A DNA stretch of 64,000 nucleotides from Methylomicrobium sp051061015 (GTDB taxonomy: Bacteria; Pseudomonadota; Gammaproteobacteria; Methylococcales; Methylomonadaceae), in contig JBPFEG010000055.1 of the NCBI GenBank assembly GCA_051061015.1, positions 80,509 through 144,508 on the forward strand, in the 5' to 3' direction. The notes below the pieces were generated by a model. That model was given only the letters and a program-made list of their open reading frames with translations, searched no databases and had not been told where the DNA came from. The position numbers were made by a program, and so were the translations under genes. This document shows, piece by piece, positions 26,499 to 35,676 of the stretch (the stretch's first letter is position 1; each line of letters opens with the position of its first letter).

Positions 26499-27932
26499 AT
26501 GGAATGGGAAACCGTCATCGGCCTGGAAATTCATACCCAGCTTGCCACTCAATCGAAAATATTTTCCGGCGCGGCGACCGCGTATGGCGCCGAACCGAAT
26601 ACACAGGCCTGCGCGGTCGATCTGGGCTTGCCCGGCGTGTTGCCGGTGCTGAACCAGGAAGCGGTGAATATGGCAGTCAAATTCGGCCTGGCGATCGAAG
26701 CCGAGATTGCGCCTTATTCGGTGTTCGCACGCAAAAACTATTTTTACCCTGACCTGCCGAAAGGCTACCAGATCAGCCAGTTCGAATTGCCGATCGTCGG
26801 CAACGGCCATCTGGATATCGAGGTGGACGGCGTTACGAAGCGCATCGGGATTACCCGCGCGCACCTTGAAGAGGACGCGGGCAAATCGCTGCACGAAGAT
26901 TTTCACGGCCTGACCGGGATCGACCTGAACCGGGCCGGTACGCCGCTGCTCGAAATCGTCTCCGAACCGGATATGCGCTCGGCGAAAGAAGCGGTCGCGT
27001 ATATGCGCAAGCTGCATGAGCTGGTGCGCTATCTTGGAATTTGCGACGGTAATATGCAGGAAGGTTCGTTCCGCTGCGACGCTAACGTGTCGGTACGGCC
27101 GAAAGGCCAGAAAGAATTCGGCACCCGCGCCGAGCTGAAAAACATCAACTCATTCAAATTTGTCGAGAAAGCAATCAATTACGAAGTCGAGCGACAGATC
27201 GATCTGATCGAAGCCGGCGGCGCTGTAGTGCAGGAAACCCGCCTTTATGATGCGGCGAAAGATGTGACCCGCTCGATGCGCAGCAAGGAAGAGGCGAACG
27301 ATTACCGTTATTTTCCCGATCCTGACCTGCTGCCTGTTTTTATTTCCGAAGAATTCAAAGCGCAGGTATTAACAACGATGCCCGAACTGCCCGGCGCGAA
27401 AAAACAACGTTTCAAGGATCAATACGGGCTCGACGACGAAAGCACCACGATTCTGACTTCTACGCGCGACACGGCCGATTATTTCGAAGCTCTGCTGAAG
27501 GCCTCGGGATGCGAGGCACGGCTTTGTGCGAACTGGGTTACCGGTGAGCTATCGGCTGCACTGAATAAATCAGGACTCGAAATTACCGAATCGCCGATCA
27601 ATTATCAACGTTTGGCAGAGCTTCTGGTTCGGATTGCCGATAATACGATTTCCGGCAAGATTGCCAAACAGGTTTTCGAGGAAATGTGGCAGAGCGAAGC
27701 CGGGGCCGACGAAATCATCGAAACCAAAGGCTTGAAACAAATTACTGACACCGGCGCAATCGAGGCAATCATCGATAAAATCATTGCCGACAATCCGGGA
27801 CAGGTAGAACAATACCGAAGCGGTAAAGACAAGGTATTCGGCTTTTTTGTCGGGCAAGTGATGAAGGCGATGCAGGGCAAGGCCAATCCCGAAGAAGTCA
27901 ATCGCATGTTAAAGGATAAATTGCAGCCTTAA
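26499..27932 (+). CDS. gatB: Asp-tRNA(Asn)/Glu-tRNA(Gln) amidotransferase subunit B
   Basis: 477 aa. Begins MEWETVIGLEIHTQLATQSK, with ARKNYFYPDLPKGYQISQFE, HLEEDAGKSLHE and DLNRAGTPLLEIVSEPD in the kinase/transamidase core; a C-terminal helical and YqeY-like tail (GQVMKAMQGKANPEEVNRML) binds tRNA. It phosphorylates the misacylated Asp or Glu and amidates it with ammonia from GatA. It is the last gene of gatCAB. Confidence 0.97.
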   Translation: MEWETVIGLEIHTQLATQSKIFSGAATAYGAEPNTQACAVDLGLPGVLPVLNQEAVNMAVKFGLAIEAEIAPYSVFARKNYFYPDLPKGYQISQFELPIVGNGHLDIEVDGVTKRIGITRAHLEEDAGKSLHEDFHGLTGIDLNRAGTPLLEIVSEPDMRSAKEAVAYMRKLHELVRYLGICDGNMQEGSFRCDANVSVRPKGQKEFGTRAELKNINSFKFVEKAINYEVERQIDLIEAGGAVVQETRLYDAAKDVTRSMRSKEEANDYRYFPDPDLLPVFISEEFKAQVLTTMPELPGAKKQRFKDQYGLDDESTTILTSTRDTADYFEALLKASGCEARLCANWVTGELSAALNKSGLEITESPINYQRLAELLVRIADNTISGKIAKQVFEEMWQSEAGADEIIETKGLKQITDTGAIEAIIDKIIADNPGQVEQYRSGKDKVFGFFVGQVMKAMQGKANPEEVNRMLKDKLQP

Positions 27933-28019
27933 CATCAAGTTTGTATCAGCAATAAAGCCTTGCGCGGCCTGCAAGACTACTATATAAAAATAAAAATCAT
28001 TGTATGGAGGGGAGCCATC

Positions 28020-28466
28020 ATGACTACAGCAGCACCAGTGCGACCAGAACGAAGACTGCGTACCGTTCAACTGATCGATGAACTGCAAAACGAAAGACAG
28101 GACTTGTGGTCCTTGTATTGCCAAATAGGCGATCTGAAACCGTTTACCGACGTAGAGCCGGTCAAGACTAAGCTTATGCGATTTGCGGAAGTTCTGGTCG
28201 ACTATGTGTCGCTCGGACATTTTGGATTGTATGAAAGGATCTTAGCCGGCACCGAACGTCGTGAAAGTATTCTGAGCTATGCAACCGATATTTATCCGGT
28301 ATTTTCGGAAGTGACCGATCTGTCTGTTTCTTTCAATGACAAATATGAGAAGATCGAGGGAACTTCGACTTTTAAGACCCTGGCGGAAGATTTGTCCGCA
28401 CTGGGCGAGTCCCTGGCCAGAAGGTTCGAGATAGAAGATCAGCTTTGCGGGCTGATGCGGCGCTAA
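28020..28466 (+). CDS. rsd: Rsd/AlgQ-family anti-sigma-70 regulator
   Basis: 148 aa from the ATG at 28020, which has a strong GGAGGGGAG sequence ahead of it; an upstream in-frame extension is not supported. RRLRTVQLIDELQNERQDLW, LVDYVSLGHFGLYERIL and LARRFEIEDQL match the helical Rsd/AlgQ family (E. coli Rsd has LVDYLSAGHFSIYERIL). Rsd binds region 4 of the housekeeping sigma factor in stationary phase; AlgQ of Pseudomonas also affects alginate production. A strong terminator follows at 28492. Confidence 0.88.
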   Translation: MTTAAPVRPERRLRTVQLIDELQNERQDLWSLYCQIGDLKPFTDVEPVKTKLMRFAEVLVDYVSLGHFGLYERILAGTERRESILSYATDIYPVFSEVTDLSVSFNDKYEKIEGTSTFKTLAEDLSALGESLARRFEIEDQLCGLMRR

Positions 28467-28491
28467 AAAGATAAAGAAAAAACTTCTACCC

Positions 28492-28526
28492 GAAGACCTG
28501 CTAGGTTTTTAAGCAGGCAGGTCTTC
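28492..28526 (+). terminator. Hairpin after rsd
   Basis: GAAGACCTGC (28492-28501) and GCAGGTCTTC (28517-28526) are exact arms around a 15-base T-rich loop, 25 bases after the rsd stop and before the convergent UPF0182 gene. The downstream T-tract is short on both strands. Confidence 0.6.
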
Positions 28527-28631
28527 ATTGGCTTCACGAGAACGATTGCGGCCCCGGCGCCTAAACCGATCTTTGATCTGCACCAAGATTATGGGGATAG
28601 GCGACTGCTTTTATCCCCACCCAAATCTCTC

Positions 28632-31271
28632 TTATTTTAACTCTTGCATCTCCGTGCCGCTCGCGCTTTTCCGAGCAGCGTCTTTCGAGAAAATCGCCTT
28701 TAACCGATTGAATGCTCCCCACAAGGTTTTGTCCATCACGACTTCGTTGCCGATCGAGACGATTACCCGGCGCAGTTCAGGTATTTTGACCTTGGTCGAT
28801 ACCAGATAAACCGGTTGCACATACAGCACCGCATTGCCCATTGGCAAAATCACCATACGGCCCAGCTTGACTCGAGAACCAGACTGATCCCACAAAGTAA
28901 ACTGCGCGGAAATTTCCGGATCCTGATTGATCAGGGATTCGACCTGCGCAGGCCCATTCACCTGAACTTCCTTCCGAAATTTATAAACCGTAAGGCCGGG
29001 TTTGTAGTTAAAACCGCAGGTTTCCTTATCCAAAATGCTGGCAACACCGATCATGCTCAGGTTGTTTCTATTGATCGGCGTCATCGGGTTAATCATTACG
29101 AATTCTTCCTGATCTTTGCAATTCCCAAAGTCCATGGTTTGATAGTACGGCCTGATCTCTTCGCCGCGCACATTCGCAAATTGCCAGGTTTCGGCTTGTT
29201 CATAAAACAGTTCGGGACTGGTTTGGTGATACCTCGCAAACACCTTCATCTGCATATAATAGAGGTCGCGCGGATAGCGCAAATGCTTTTGCAGTTCTAC
29301 CGGCATTTCCTCCATATTTTTAAACAAGCTCGGATACGCCCGCGAGTAGGCTTTAATCAGCACATCCGAAGGGTCGGCTATATAATAGTCGACCGCTCCG
29401 TCATAGGCGTCGACAACGATTTTGACCGAATTGCGGATGTAGTTGAAAGGCTGATCACCTTCGAGATACTCGTCTGCGGCCGGTTTCGAGGCCGGATACC
29501 ATTTCGATATCGTATAAGCATCCTGAATCCAATAGAACCGGTCTTTGGTGATCACCAAATACGGATCCTTATCCAACTGCAGGAAAGGTGTAAGGGTATT
29601 GATCCGCTCGGTAATATTACGGCGGATCAGCATTTTGCTCTTGTCTGTGATCGATATTGAAAAGAAAATCCTTTCATCTTTGAAATAAAAAGCAAGAAGC
29701 GCCTTTCTGAACCAGGAATGGAACGGAATTCCCCCTTCTCCCGTGTAATCCCGTTCGATGCTTGCATCGGAAGATTCGAGCCCGACTACTTTAAGCGTAT
29801 TGGGCACGACGGCATACTCGTATAAGCCTTCGCCATAATAAATGTCGGGATTTTTAGTAGTTAAACCGACTGGCGAATAAAGATTCAGGTCGCGCAGGTA
29901 CCAGACTAAAGGTATATCCGCGTCCTGAGCGGCCGGCGTGGCGACCGCTCCGGTTCCATGCGTATAGCGCAAATGAGTATTTTCCCAGTTACGCGCCGCT
30001 TCCGGCAGCTTGCTGATGTTGACTTCGCGGGCGGCCAGATTTAGCTGGCGCATATGGTCCAATAAAAAATAGCGGTCTTCATCGACTGACAGAAAATTAT
30101 AGTAAGGCCGGATCACCTGCAGTTGCTGGTAGCTGTCTATCAAATATTCCCGATCCCATACCGGAATATTTTCAAAACGTTTTTGTGTGCTCCAGGTCGT
30201 AATATCCTCGGCCGCATTCACGTTGATATTCTGATCGATGATCTTGATGTTCCTCAGGTCATAGGCATTCAGCGTCGCGTCAATATTTTGCTGAATGAAC
30301 GGCTTTTCGGCTTTGACAGGATTCGGATTGACGATATATTTTTGGATCCCTGCAGGAATCGCACCGATTTGGGGCAATACGAGTGCAAAGATGAAAGCAG
30401 TTATGGAGATTAAAAATGGTGCTTTAATCCGATGCTCTTTCGAGAAAATAAAAAGCAGTGCGGTAACCGCAACCGCCAGAAACGTGATGATGCCGAGCCA
30501 GATCAGCGGCAGTTTGTAATTGATTTCGACGAACCCCGGCCCAAAGAAAACCGGCTCATGGGTATGATTGTAAAGCAGCGAAAAGCGCTCCAGCATAAAG
30601 CCCCAGACCACGAACAGCACGATGAAGCTGAGCAGCACAGTCAAATGTATCTTCGCACCGATATGGTATTCCTTATTCTGATTGGGGATGAAGATGTGCT
30701 CCAGCCAATACAAAATACCGACAGCAGAAAAGATAATTATCGCGGTCGTCAATAATTCTTTTTGAATCAGCAGGTAAACCGGATAAGACAATAAATAAAA
30801 GCTAACATCGTTGCCGTAAACAGTATCGGATACGCCCGCAGATTGTCCGAAAAAATACAGCAATGCCGATTCCCATTGCTGATAAAACGGAATCGCAATA
30901 AAAACGGCCAGAATCAGCGAGATGGGAGTATAAACCTTGACCGAGCCACTCATAAAAACATCGGCAAAGCGTTGAAAACGGCGGCGTTTGTCCAGGTTCG
31001 CGAGAATTTCGTCGGGCGGATTCAGTCCCAAGTACCGCGAGGCAATCCAGAAGTGAAAAAAGAAAATCAGAAAAAAAGCCAGAGTCACGCCGCCGGACAG
31101 GAAAAACCGGTAAAGCAGCCTGAGCCAAAAATACGGCTCCTGTTTCAGCGATTGAAACCACCATAAATCAACGAACAGATCGAGGAAAATGAAATAGAAA
31201 GCGACATAGATAATGACCGCGATTCCCAGAACCGCTCCAATCAACGCGGGTAAGAACTTCAAGTTCCGCAT
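28632..31271 (-). CDS. UPF0182 (COG1615) family large membrane protein
   Basis: 879 aa. The N-terminal 320 residues contain about seven membrane segments (first: LPALIGAVLGIAVIIYVAFY). The remaining 550 residues form an exported-side domain with family stretches such as FVDLWWFQSL, IRPYYNFLSVDEDRY, LRYTHGTGAVATPAA and PDIYYGEGLYEYAVVPNT. The C-terminus has PMGNAVLYVQPVYLVS. The family is widespread and its function is unknown. It stands alone, convergent with rsd. Confidence 0.9.
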   Translation of the reverse strand: MRNLKFLPALIGAVLGIAVIIYVAFYFIFLDLFVDLWWFQSLKQEPYFWLRLLYRFFLSGGVTLAFFLIFFFHFWIASRYLGLNPPDEILANLDKRRRFQRFADVFMSGSVKVYTPISLILAVFIAIPFYQQWESALLYFFGQSAGVSDTVYGNDVSFYLLSYPVYLLIQKELLTTAIIIFSAVGILYWLEHIFIPNQNKEYHIGAKIHLTVLLSFIVLFVVWGFMLERFSLLYNHTHEPVFFGPGFVEINYKLPLIWLGIITFLAVAVTALLFIFSKEHRIKAPFLISITAFIFALVLPQIGAIPAGIQKYIVNPNPVKAEKPFIQQNIDATLNAYDLRNIKIIDQNINVNAAEDITTWSTQKRFENIPVWDREYLIDSYQQLQVIRPYYNFLSVDEDRYFLLDHMRQLNLAAREVNISKLPEAARNWENTHLRYTHGTGAVATPAAQDADIPLVWYLRDLNLYSPVGLTTKNPDIYYGEGLYEYAVVPNTLKVVGLESSDASIERDYTGEGGIPFHSWFRKALLAFYFKDERIFFSISITDKSKMLIRRNITERINTLTPFLQLDKDPYLVITKDRFYWIQDAYTISKWYPASKPAADEYLEGDQPFNYIRNSVKIVVDAYDGAVDYYIADPSDVLIKAYSRAYPSLFKNMEEMPVELQKHLRYPRDLYYMQMKVFARYHQTSPELFYEQAETWQFANVRGEEIRPYYQTMDFGNCKDQEEFVMINPMTPINRNNLSMIGVASILDKETCGFNYKPGLTVYKFRKEVQVNGPAQVESLINQDPEISAQFTLWDQSGSRVKLGRMVILPMGNAVLYVQPVYLVSTKVKIPELRRVIVSIGNEVVMDKTLWGAFNRLKAIFSKDAARKSASGTEMQELK

Positions 31272-31849
31272 ACTATCCTCATGTTTTGATAAGAATTTAT
31301 TATTTTGACGCTAAACAGTGCTTGTCCTCGGGAGGTTCCGGTCAAAGAAACTCCGATTTTGGCCGTATTTTAACACCCAACAACAGGACTGCTGCCGCTT
31401 TTATCGCGACGCTTTTACGCGGCTATAAGCTTAAACCTTGGCTTCTTCCAAAGTACTATTGCGTACATTCGAAAATATTGCAAATGCGCCGACACAAAAT
31501 CGCTGGCTTAAGGATGGCTGGGTCAAAATCATAAAATCCGGAAACTCAGTCAGTACGTATTTGATGTTTTTATATATTTTTATAGAGAATTTAGGTTAAA
31601 ATAGGCGGCTATCGAAACTGGGCGCGTAATCGACAATAACCTTAGGTTAAGGCCTTCCTCGACGTTATACCAACCGCCAGACTTCGATGTATTCTGTCCA
31701 AACCCTTGGTTACCATGGCTGCGGTCTTCGGCATCAGGCAGCAAGTCATGCTTTGCACCGTTCCAACCTCCGGTCGAATATGCTTGAGTGAATACTCGCG
31801 GACGGTTAATGCAATAAGATTTTTATGCCCAACATTTTAGAGTAACAAC
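31272..31849. other. 578-bp intergenic region upstream of the EF-G gene
   Basis: It holds the promoters of the divergent UPF0182 and EF-G genes. An AT-rich stretch at about 31555-31610 is the likeliest promoter of the EF-G gene, leaving a leader of roughly 230 bases. Within that leader a 34-codon open frame (31687-31791, starting MYSVQTLGYHGCG) has no clear ribosome binding site. No RNA family is recognised. Confidence 0.5.
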
Positions 31850-33934
31850 ATGACTGATTTAAGCCTTTACAGAAACATCGGCATATTCGCGCACGTGGAT
31901 GCCGGTAAAACCACCACGACCGAGCGTATCCTGAAGCTCACCGGCAAGATCCACAAGATCGGCGAAGTGCACGACGGCGCTGCGACTACCGACTTCATGG
32001 TGCAAGAACAAGAACGCGGCATTACGATTCAATCGGCGGCAACCACCTGTTTCTGGAAAGATCACCGCTTCAACATCATCGATACCCCGGGCCACGTCGA
32101 TTTTACGATCGAAGTGTACCGCTCACTGAAAGTCTTGGACGGCGGCATCGGCGTATTCTGCGGCTCAGGCGGCGTTGAACCTCAGTCTGAAACCAACTGG
32201 CGCTACGCGAACGATTCGAAAGTTGCGCGTGTGATTTACGTCAATAAACTCGACCGTATCGGGGCAGATTTCTACCGCGTGGTCAAACAAGTTGAAGATG
32301 TTTTGGGCGCAACACCAGTCGTGATGACTTTGCCGATTGGCCGCGAAGATCAATTTGTCGGCGTGGTGGATTTGTTGACCCGCAAAGCGTGGTACTGGGA
32401 CAACTCCGGCGACCCGCTGAAATATGAAATCAAAGACGTCCCTGCCGATATGGCGGCCGATGTCGAAAAATGGCGCGAGAAACTGATCGACCAAGTTGCC
32501 GATCAATATGACGAGGTGATGGAAAAATACCTGGAAGGCGAAGAGCCCGATATCGAAGCGATCAAACGCTGCATTCGCAAGGGTACCATTAACATGGACT
32601 TTTTCCCGACTTATTGCGGATCGTCTTTCAAAAACAAAGGCGTGCAATTGGTATTGGATGCGGTTGTCGATTATTTGCCGAATCCAACGGAAGTCAAACC
32701 GCAACCTGAAACCGATCTCGAAGGCAATCCGACTGGCGATTTTGCGGCCGTTGATCCAAGCCGCCCGGTACGCGCCTTGGTCTTCAAGATCATGGACGAC
32801 CGTTTCGGCGCGCTGAACTTCATTCGTATTTATTCCGGCACGCTGAAGAAAGGCGATACCTTGCTGAATACCTACACCGGCAAGACCGAACGGGTTGGGC
32901 GCATGGTGGAAATGCACGCCGACGACCGTTCCGAAATCGAATCCGCCCAGGCAGGCGACATTGTCGCACTGATTGGTCTGAAAAACGTGCAAACCGGACA
33001 TACCTTGTGCGATCCCGACAAGCCGGCAACGCTTGAGCCGATGGTTTTCCCTGACCCGGTCATCTCGGTTGCAATCTCGCCAAAAGATAAAGCCGGGTCC
33101 GAAAAGATGGGCGTCGCGCTGGGAAAAATGGTTCAGGAAGATCCTTCTTTCCATGTAATGACCGATGAAGACAGCGGCGAAACGATCCTGAAAGGCATGG
33201 GCGAGTTGCATCTCGACATCAAGGTCGACATTCTGAAACGGACCCACGGCGTTGATGTCATCGTCGGCAAGCCCCAGGTGGCTTACCGCGAAACGATCAC
33301 CCGCCGCATCGAGGACGAATACACCCACAAGAAACAATCGGGCGGTTCAGGCCAGTACGCGAAGATCAATTATGCGATCGAGCCTGGCGAACCGGGCAGC
33401 GGTTTTGCGTTCGAATCGGCGGTCACCGGCGGCAACGTACCGCGCGAATACTGGCCGGCGGTCGAAAAAGGCTTCAAGAGCATGCTGGATCAGGGCGTCT
33501 TGGCCGGCTATCCATGCTTGGACTTCAAAGTCACCCTGCTGGACGGTGGCTTCCACGCGGTCGACTCCTCATCGATTGCGTTTGAAATCGCCGCGAAAGC
33601 CGCGTTCCGTCAATCGATTCCGAAGGCGGCACCACAACTGATCGAACCGATCATGAAAGTGGACGTATTCACACCGGAAGACCATGTCGGCGACGTGATC
33701 GGCGACTTAAACCGCCGCCGCGGCATGATCAAATCACAAGATCCGGGCATTACCGGCGTGCGCATCAAGGCTGACGTGCCGCTCAGCGAAATGTTCGGCT
33801 ACATCGGCGACCTGCGCACGATGACTTCGGGCCGAGGCCAGTTCTCGATGGAGTTTTCCCATTACCTGCCATGTCCTAAAAACGTAGCGGATGAAGTAAT
33901 CAAGGAAACCCTGGAACGCAACAAAAAGAAATAA
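31850..33934 (+). CDS. fusA: Elongation factor G, second type (EF-G2-like)
   Basis: 694 aa translational GTPase with complete motifs: G1 AHVDAGKTTTTER, G3 DTPGHVDFT, G4 NKLDR, and EF-G domains II-V to the end (GYIGDLRTMTSGRGQFSMEF). The opening MTDLSLYRNIGIFAHVDAGK and QEQERGITIQSAATTCFWK match the second EF-G found in many Gammaproteobacteria rather than the str-operon copy. No rpsL, rpsG or tuf is adjacent, which supports a paralogue; whether it works in elongation, recycling or stress is not visible. A textbook terminator follows. Confidence 0.9.
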   Translation: MTDLSLYRNIGIFAHVDAGKTTTTERILKLTGKIHKIGEVHDGAATTDFMVQEQERGITIQSAATTCFWKDHRFNIIDTPGHVDFTIEVYRSLKVLDGGIGVFCGSGGVEPQSETNWRYANDSKVARVIYVNKLDRIGADFYRVVKQVEDVLGATPVVMTLPIGREDQFVGVVDLLTRKAWYWDNSGDPLKYEIKDVPADMAADVEKWREKLIDQVADQYDEVMEKYLEGEEPDIEAIKRCIRKGTINMDFFPTYCGSSFKNKGVQLVLDAVVDYLPNPTEVKPQPETDLEGNPTGDFAAVDPSRPVRALVFKIMDDRFGALNFIRIYSGTLKKGDTLLNTYTGKTERVGRMVEMHADDRSEIESAQAGDIVALIGLKNVQTGHTLCDPDKPATLEPMVFPDPVISVAISPKDKAGSEKMGVALGKMVQEDPSFHVMTDEDSGETILKGMGELHLDIKVDILKRTHGVDVIVGKPQVAYRETITRRIEDEYTHKKQSGGSGQYAKINYAIEPGEPGSGFAFESAVTGGNVPREYWPAVEKGFKSMLDQGVLAGYPCLDFKVTLLDGGFHAVDSSSIAFEIAAKAAFRQSIPKAAPQLIEPIMKVDVFTPEDHVGDVIGDLNRRRGMIKSQDPGITGVRIKADVPLSEMFGYIGDLRTMTSGRGQFSMEFSHYLPCPKNVADEVIKETLERNKKK

Positions 33935-33956
33935 TCCGTGTGTAACTAGGGTTATG

Positions 33957-33995
33957 AAAAAAAGGCCGGTCAGCTGAGCTGACCGGCCTTTTTTA
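33957..33995 (+). terminator. Strong intrinsic terminator after the EF-G gene
   Basis: A near-perfect palindrome with arms AAAGGCCGGTCAGCT (33961-33975) and AGCTGACCGGCCTTT (33977-33991), with A-run before and T-run after, so it can stop transcription from both directions. It separates the EF-G gene from the convergent transglycosylase gene. Confidence 0.92.
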
Positions 33996-34086
33996 TTTTG
34001 CAATCTTCAATTCTCCGGAGATATGACAGATCTGCAGGAAACAGGGGTTGAGTCATGGAAGAGCAGTCAAGCCCATGCCGGCTGGC

Positions 34087-34827
34087 TCAATAATTTTGAT
34101 CCCATTCGAGCACCTGGATCGAACCCAAGCCAAATCGCCCTCTCGAGAACTTACCAATCCGCTCCGGATTCTGCCGCAAGGATAAGACTTGACTGACATA
34201 ATGCTGAGTTTCGGCATAGGGAGGAATAGTGTTATGGTTCCTAATCACCGCATTTTCTCCGGCATTATACGCAGCCACTGCAAGCCGCAAATCGGAGTTG
34301 AACAAGTGCAGTAAGTGCTTCAGATAACGCGTGCCGCCTTCAAGGTTTTGTACAGGATCGTATCTGTCTGTTACACCGAATCGCGCGGCGGTCGTCGGCA
34401 TCAACTGCATCAAACCTACCGCGCCGACCGACGAAACCGCCGACGGGTTATAGGCAGATTCGGCCTGAATCACCGCATGCAACAGCTTGGGGTCGACCTG
34501 ATGTTTATCGGCCGTTTTTGCGATTAGTCGTTCGAATTCCTTTTTGTTTTTACTGTTCGAGACACGCACGGTTCTCAAAGGAACGTCATCGGCGGCTTTA
34601 GGCTGCGCAGGCGTTTTATCTTTTTGCCTCGCTTTCGGCCGATATTCCTCACCGTTGACGTTGACGACGACATTACTCGGGACATTTTCCGGATGAATAT
34701 CGGAATAACCGTTTCTGTCCGAATAGAATTGCTCGCCATTGATATTGATGGTGATATCGGCAAAAGTGACCGGACAGAAAATCAGCAGACTCATTGCGAC
34801 GGGGGGGGTTATTAGTTTTATTAGCAT
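34087..34827 (-). CDS. Periplasmic lytic transglycosylase, SLT type, with poly-C tract in its signal peptide
   Basis: 246 aa. Signal peptide at residues 1-23 (cut near VTFA), a linker of about 80 residues, then the SLT domain: VDPKLLHAVIQAESAYN with the catalytic Glu, GAVGLMQLMP and AVAAYNAGENAV. It is a paralogue of the protein at 4270 with a longer N-terminus. The start is backed by GGAG five bases ahead. Codons 8-10 run through eight consecutive C (34801-34808 as G on the plus strand), a tract prone to slippage; an in-frame ATG lies just after it at 34794. Confidence 0.9.
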   Translation of the reverse strand: MLIKLITPPVAMSLLIFCPVTFADITININGEQFYSDRNGYSDIHPENVPSNVVVNVNGEEYRPKARQKDKTPAQPKAADDVPLRTVRVSNSKNKKEFERLIAKTADKHQVDPKLLHAVIQAESAYNPSAVSSVGAVGLMQLMPTTAARFGVTDRYDPVQNLEGGTRYLKHLLHLFNSDLRLAVAAYNAGENAVIRNHNTIPPYAETQHYVSQVLSLRQNPERIGKFSRGRFGLGSIQVLEWDQNY

Positions 34828-35117
34828 ATCGCTCCAATGCGCTCCCGCTTCAGGTCAAAAGACAAACGCCCTACTATAAGTAGAGAGCTTCAATTAGAGC
34901 AGATTTTAATCCGTTAAACAACGAAACAAACTGAAATTGACTTTCTCTTTAAGTTAACGTTCGATCGCGCAAGCTCTCAGCCAGCAAATACTTTTTGAGC
35001 AGGGTGCGACTAAATGTCCTCTCTACAAATGCCAGCCAAACGGTATAATTCTTAAAACCAACTTGACTTTTTTCGATTTCATGTTGTGATCAGCAAGTCA
35101 GGTTGATGGAGGTTTAT

Positions 35118-35651
35118 ATGAAACAAGACTGTCATTACTTGCAGACATCTTCGGATAATCCCGTGGTTGCAATCGTGCAGGGGATCGATCGCGATGTCGA
35201 ATATGGGGAAGACCTATTGATGCTAGGGCTTGGTATTGTGATGCTGTCATCCACCTTTGCTCCGGTCGCGCCGCCGGTCGTGCTCTTGCCATTAGTCGCG
35301 CTGACTTTCGCGATTACCGTATATTTGGCACATCGGAATTATCGGAAGATGGAATGCAAACTGTTTGCTTCGATGGCCCATCTGAGTAGCCAAGAGATTG
35401 CCCTGCTCCGACCGATTGCTGCTGTGTTTTTCGAGATTCCCGCAAACTCCCTTTCTGAGTCCTTCAATCCGGCCAAAAATATCAAGAGAACACTGAAAAG
35501 CGCACTGGGCGGCGTCCTGATCAATCCTTTATGGATGCCGATCTTTTATATGATGGGCCTCCAGATCAATGCAGAAAAAACCCTGATTTCATTGAATCGC
35601 GCCATTATTGGCGTCGAACGTAAAATCAGTCCACCTTCCACTTTGGCTTGA
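35118..35651 (+). CDS. Small membrane protein of unknown function
   Basis: 177 aa; no family recognised. The ATG at 35118 has GGAGG five bases ahead. Two adjacent hydrophobic stretches (LLMLGLGIVMLSSTFAP and VVLLPLVALTFAITVYLA, about residues 35-72) make a probable membrane hairpin. A more polar C-terminal half has another hydrophobic patch (GVLINPLWMPIFYMMGL) that might associate with the membrane. It is convergent with the phosphoesterase gene. Confidence 0.65.
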   Translation: MKQDCHYLQTSSDNPVVAIVQGIDRDVEYGEDLLMLGLGIVMLSSTFAPVAPPVVLLPLVALTFAITVYLAHRNYRKMECKLFASMAHLSSQEIALLRPIAAVFFEIPANSLSESFNPAKNIKRTLKSALGGVLINPLWMPIFYMMGLQINAEKTLISLNRAIIGVERKISPPSTLA

Positions 35652-35676
35652 ACCAGAATAGAATTACTCCGAACGC

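Noticed and set aside
31286..31534. 82-codon open frame upstream of the EF-G gene
   Set aside because: No motif, no ribosome binding site, and a residue pattern unlike a protein; it overlaps the UPF0182 promoter region.
31687..31791. 34-codon frame in the EF-G leader as a regulatory leader peptide
   Set aside because: No Shine-Dalgarno sequence, no codon run typical of attenuation, and no attenuator hairpin pair seen. Kept only as a remark.
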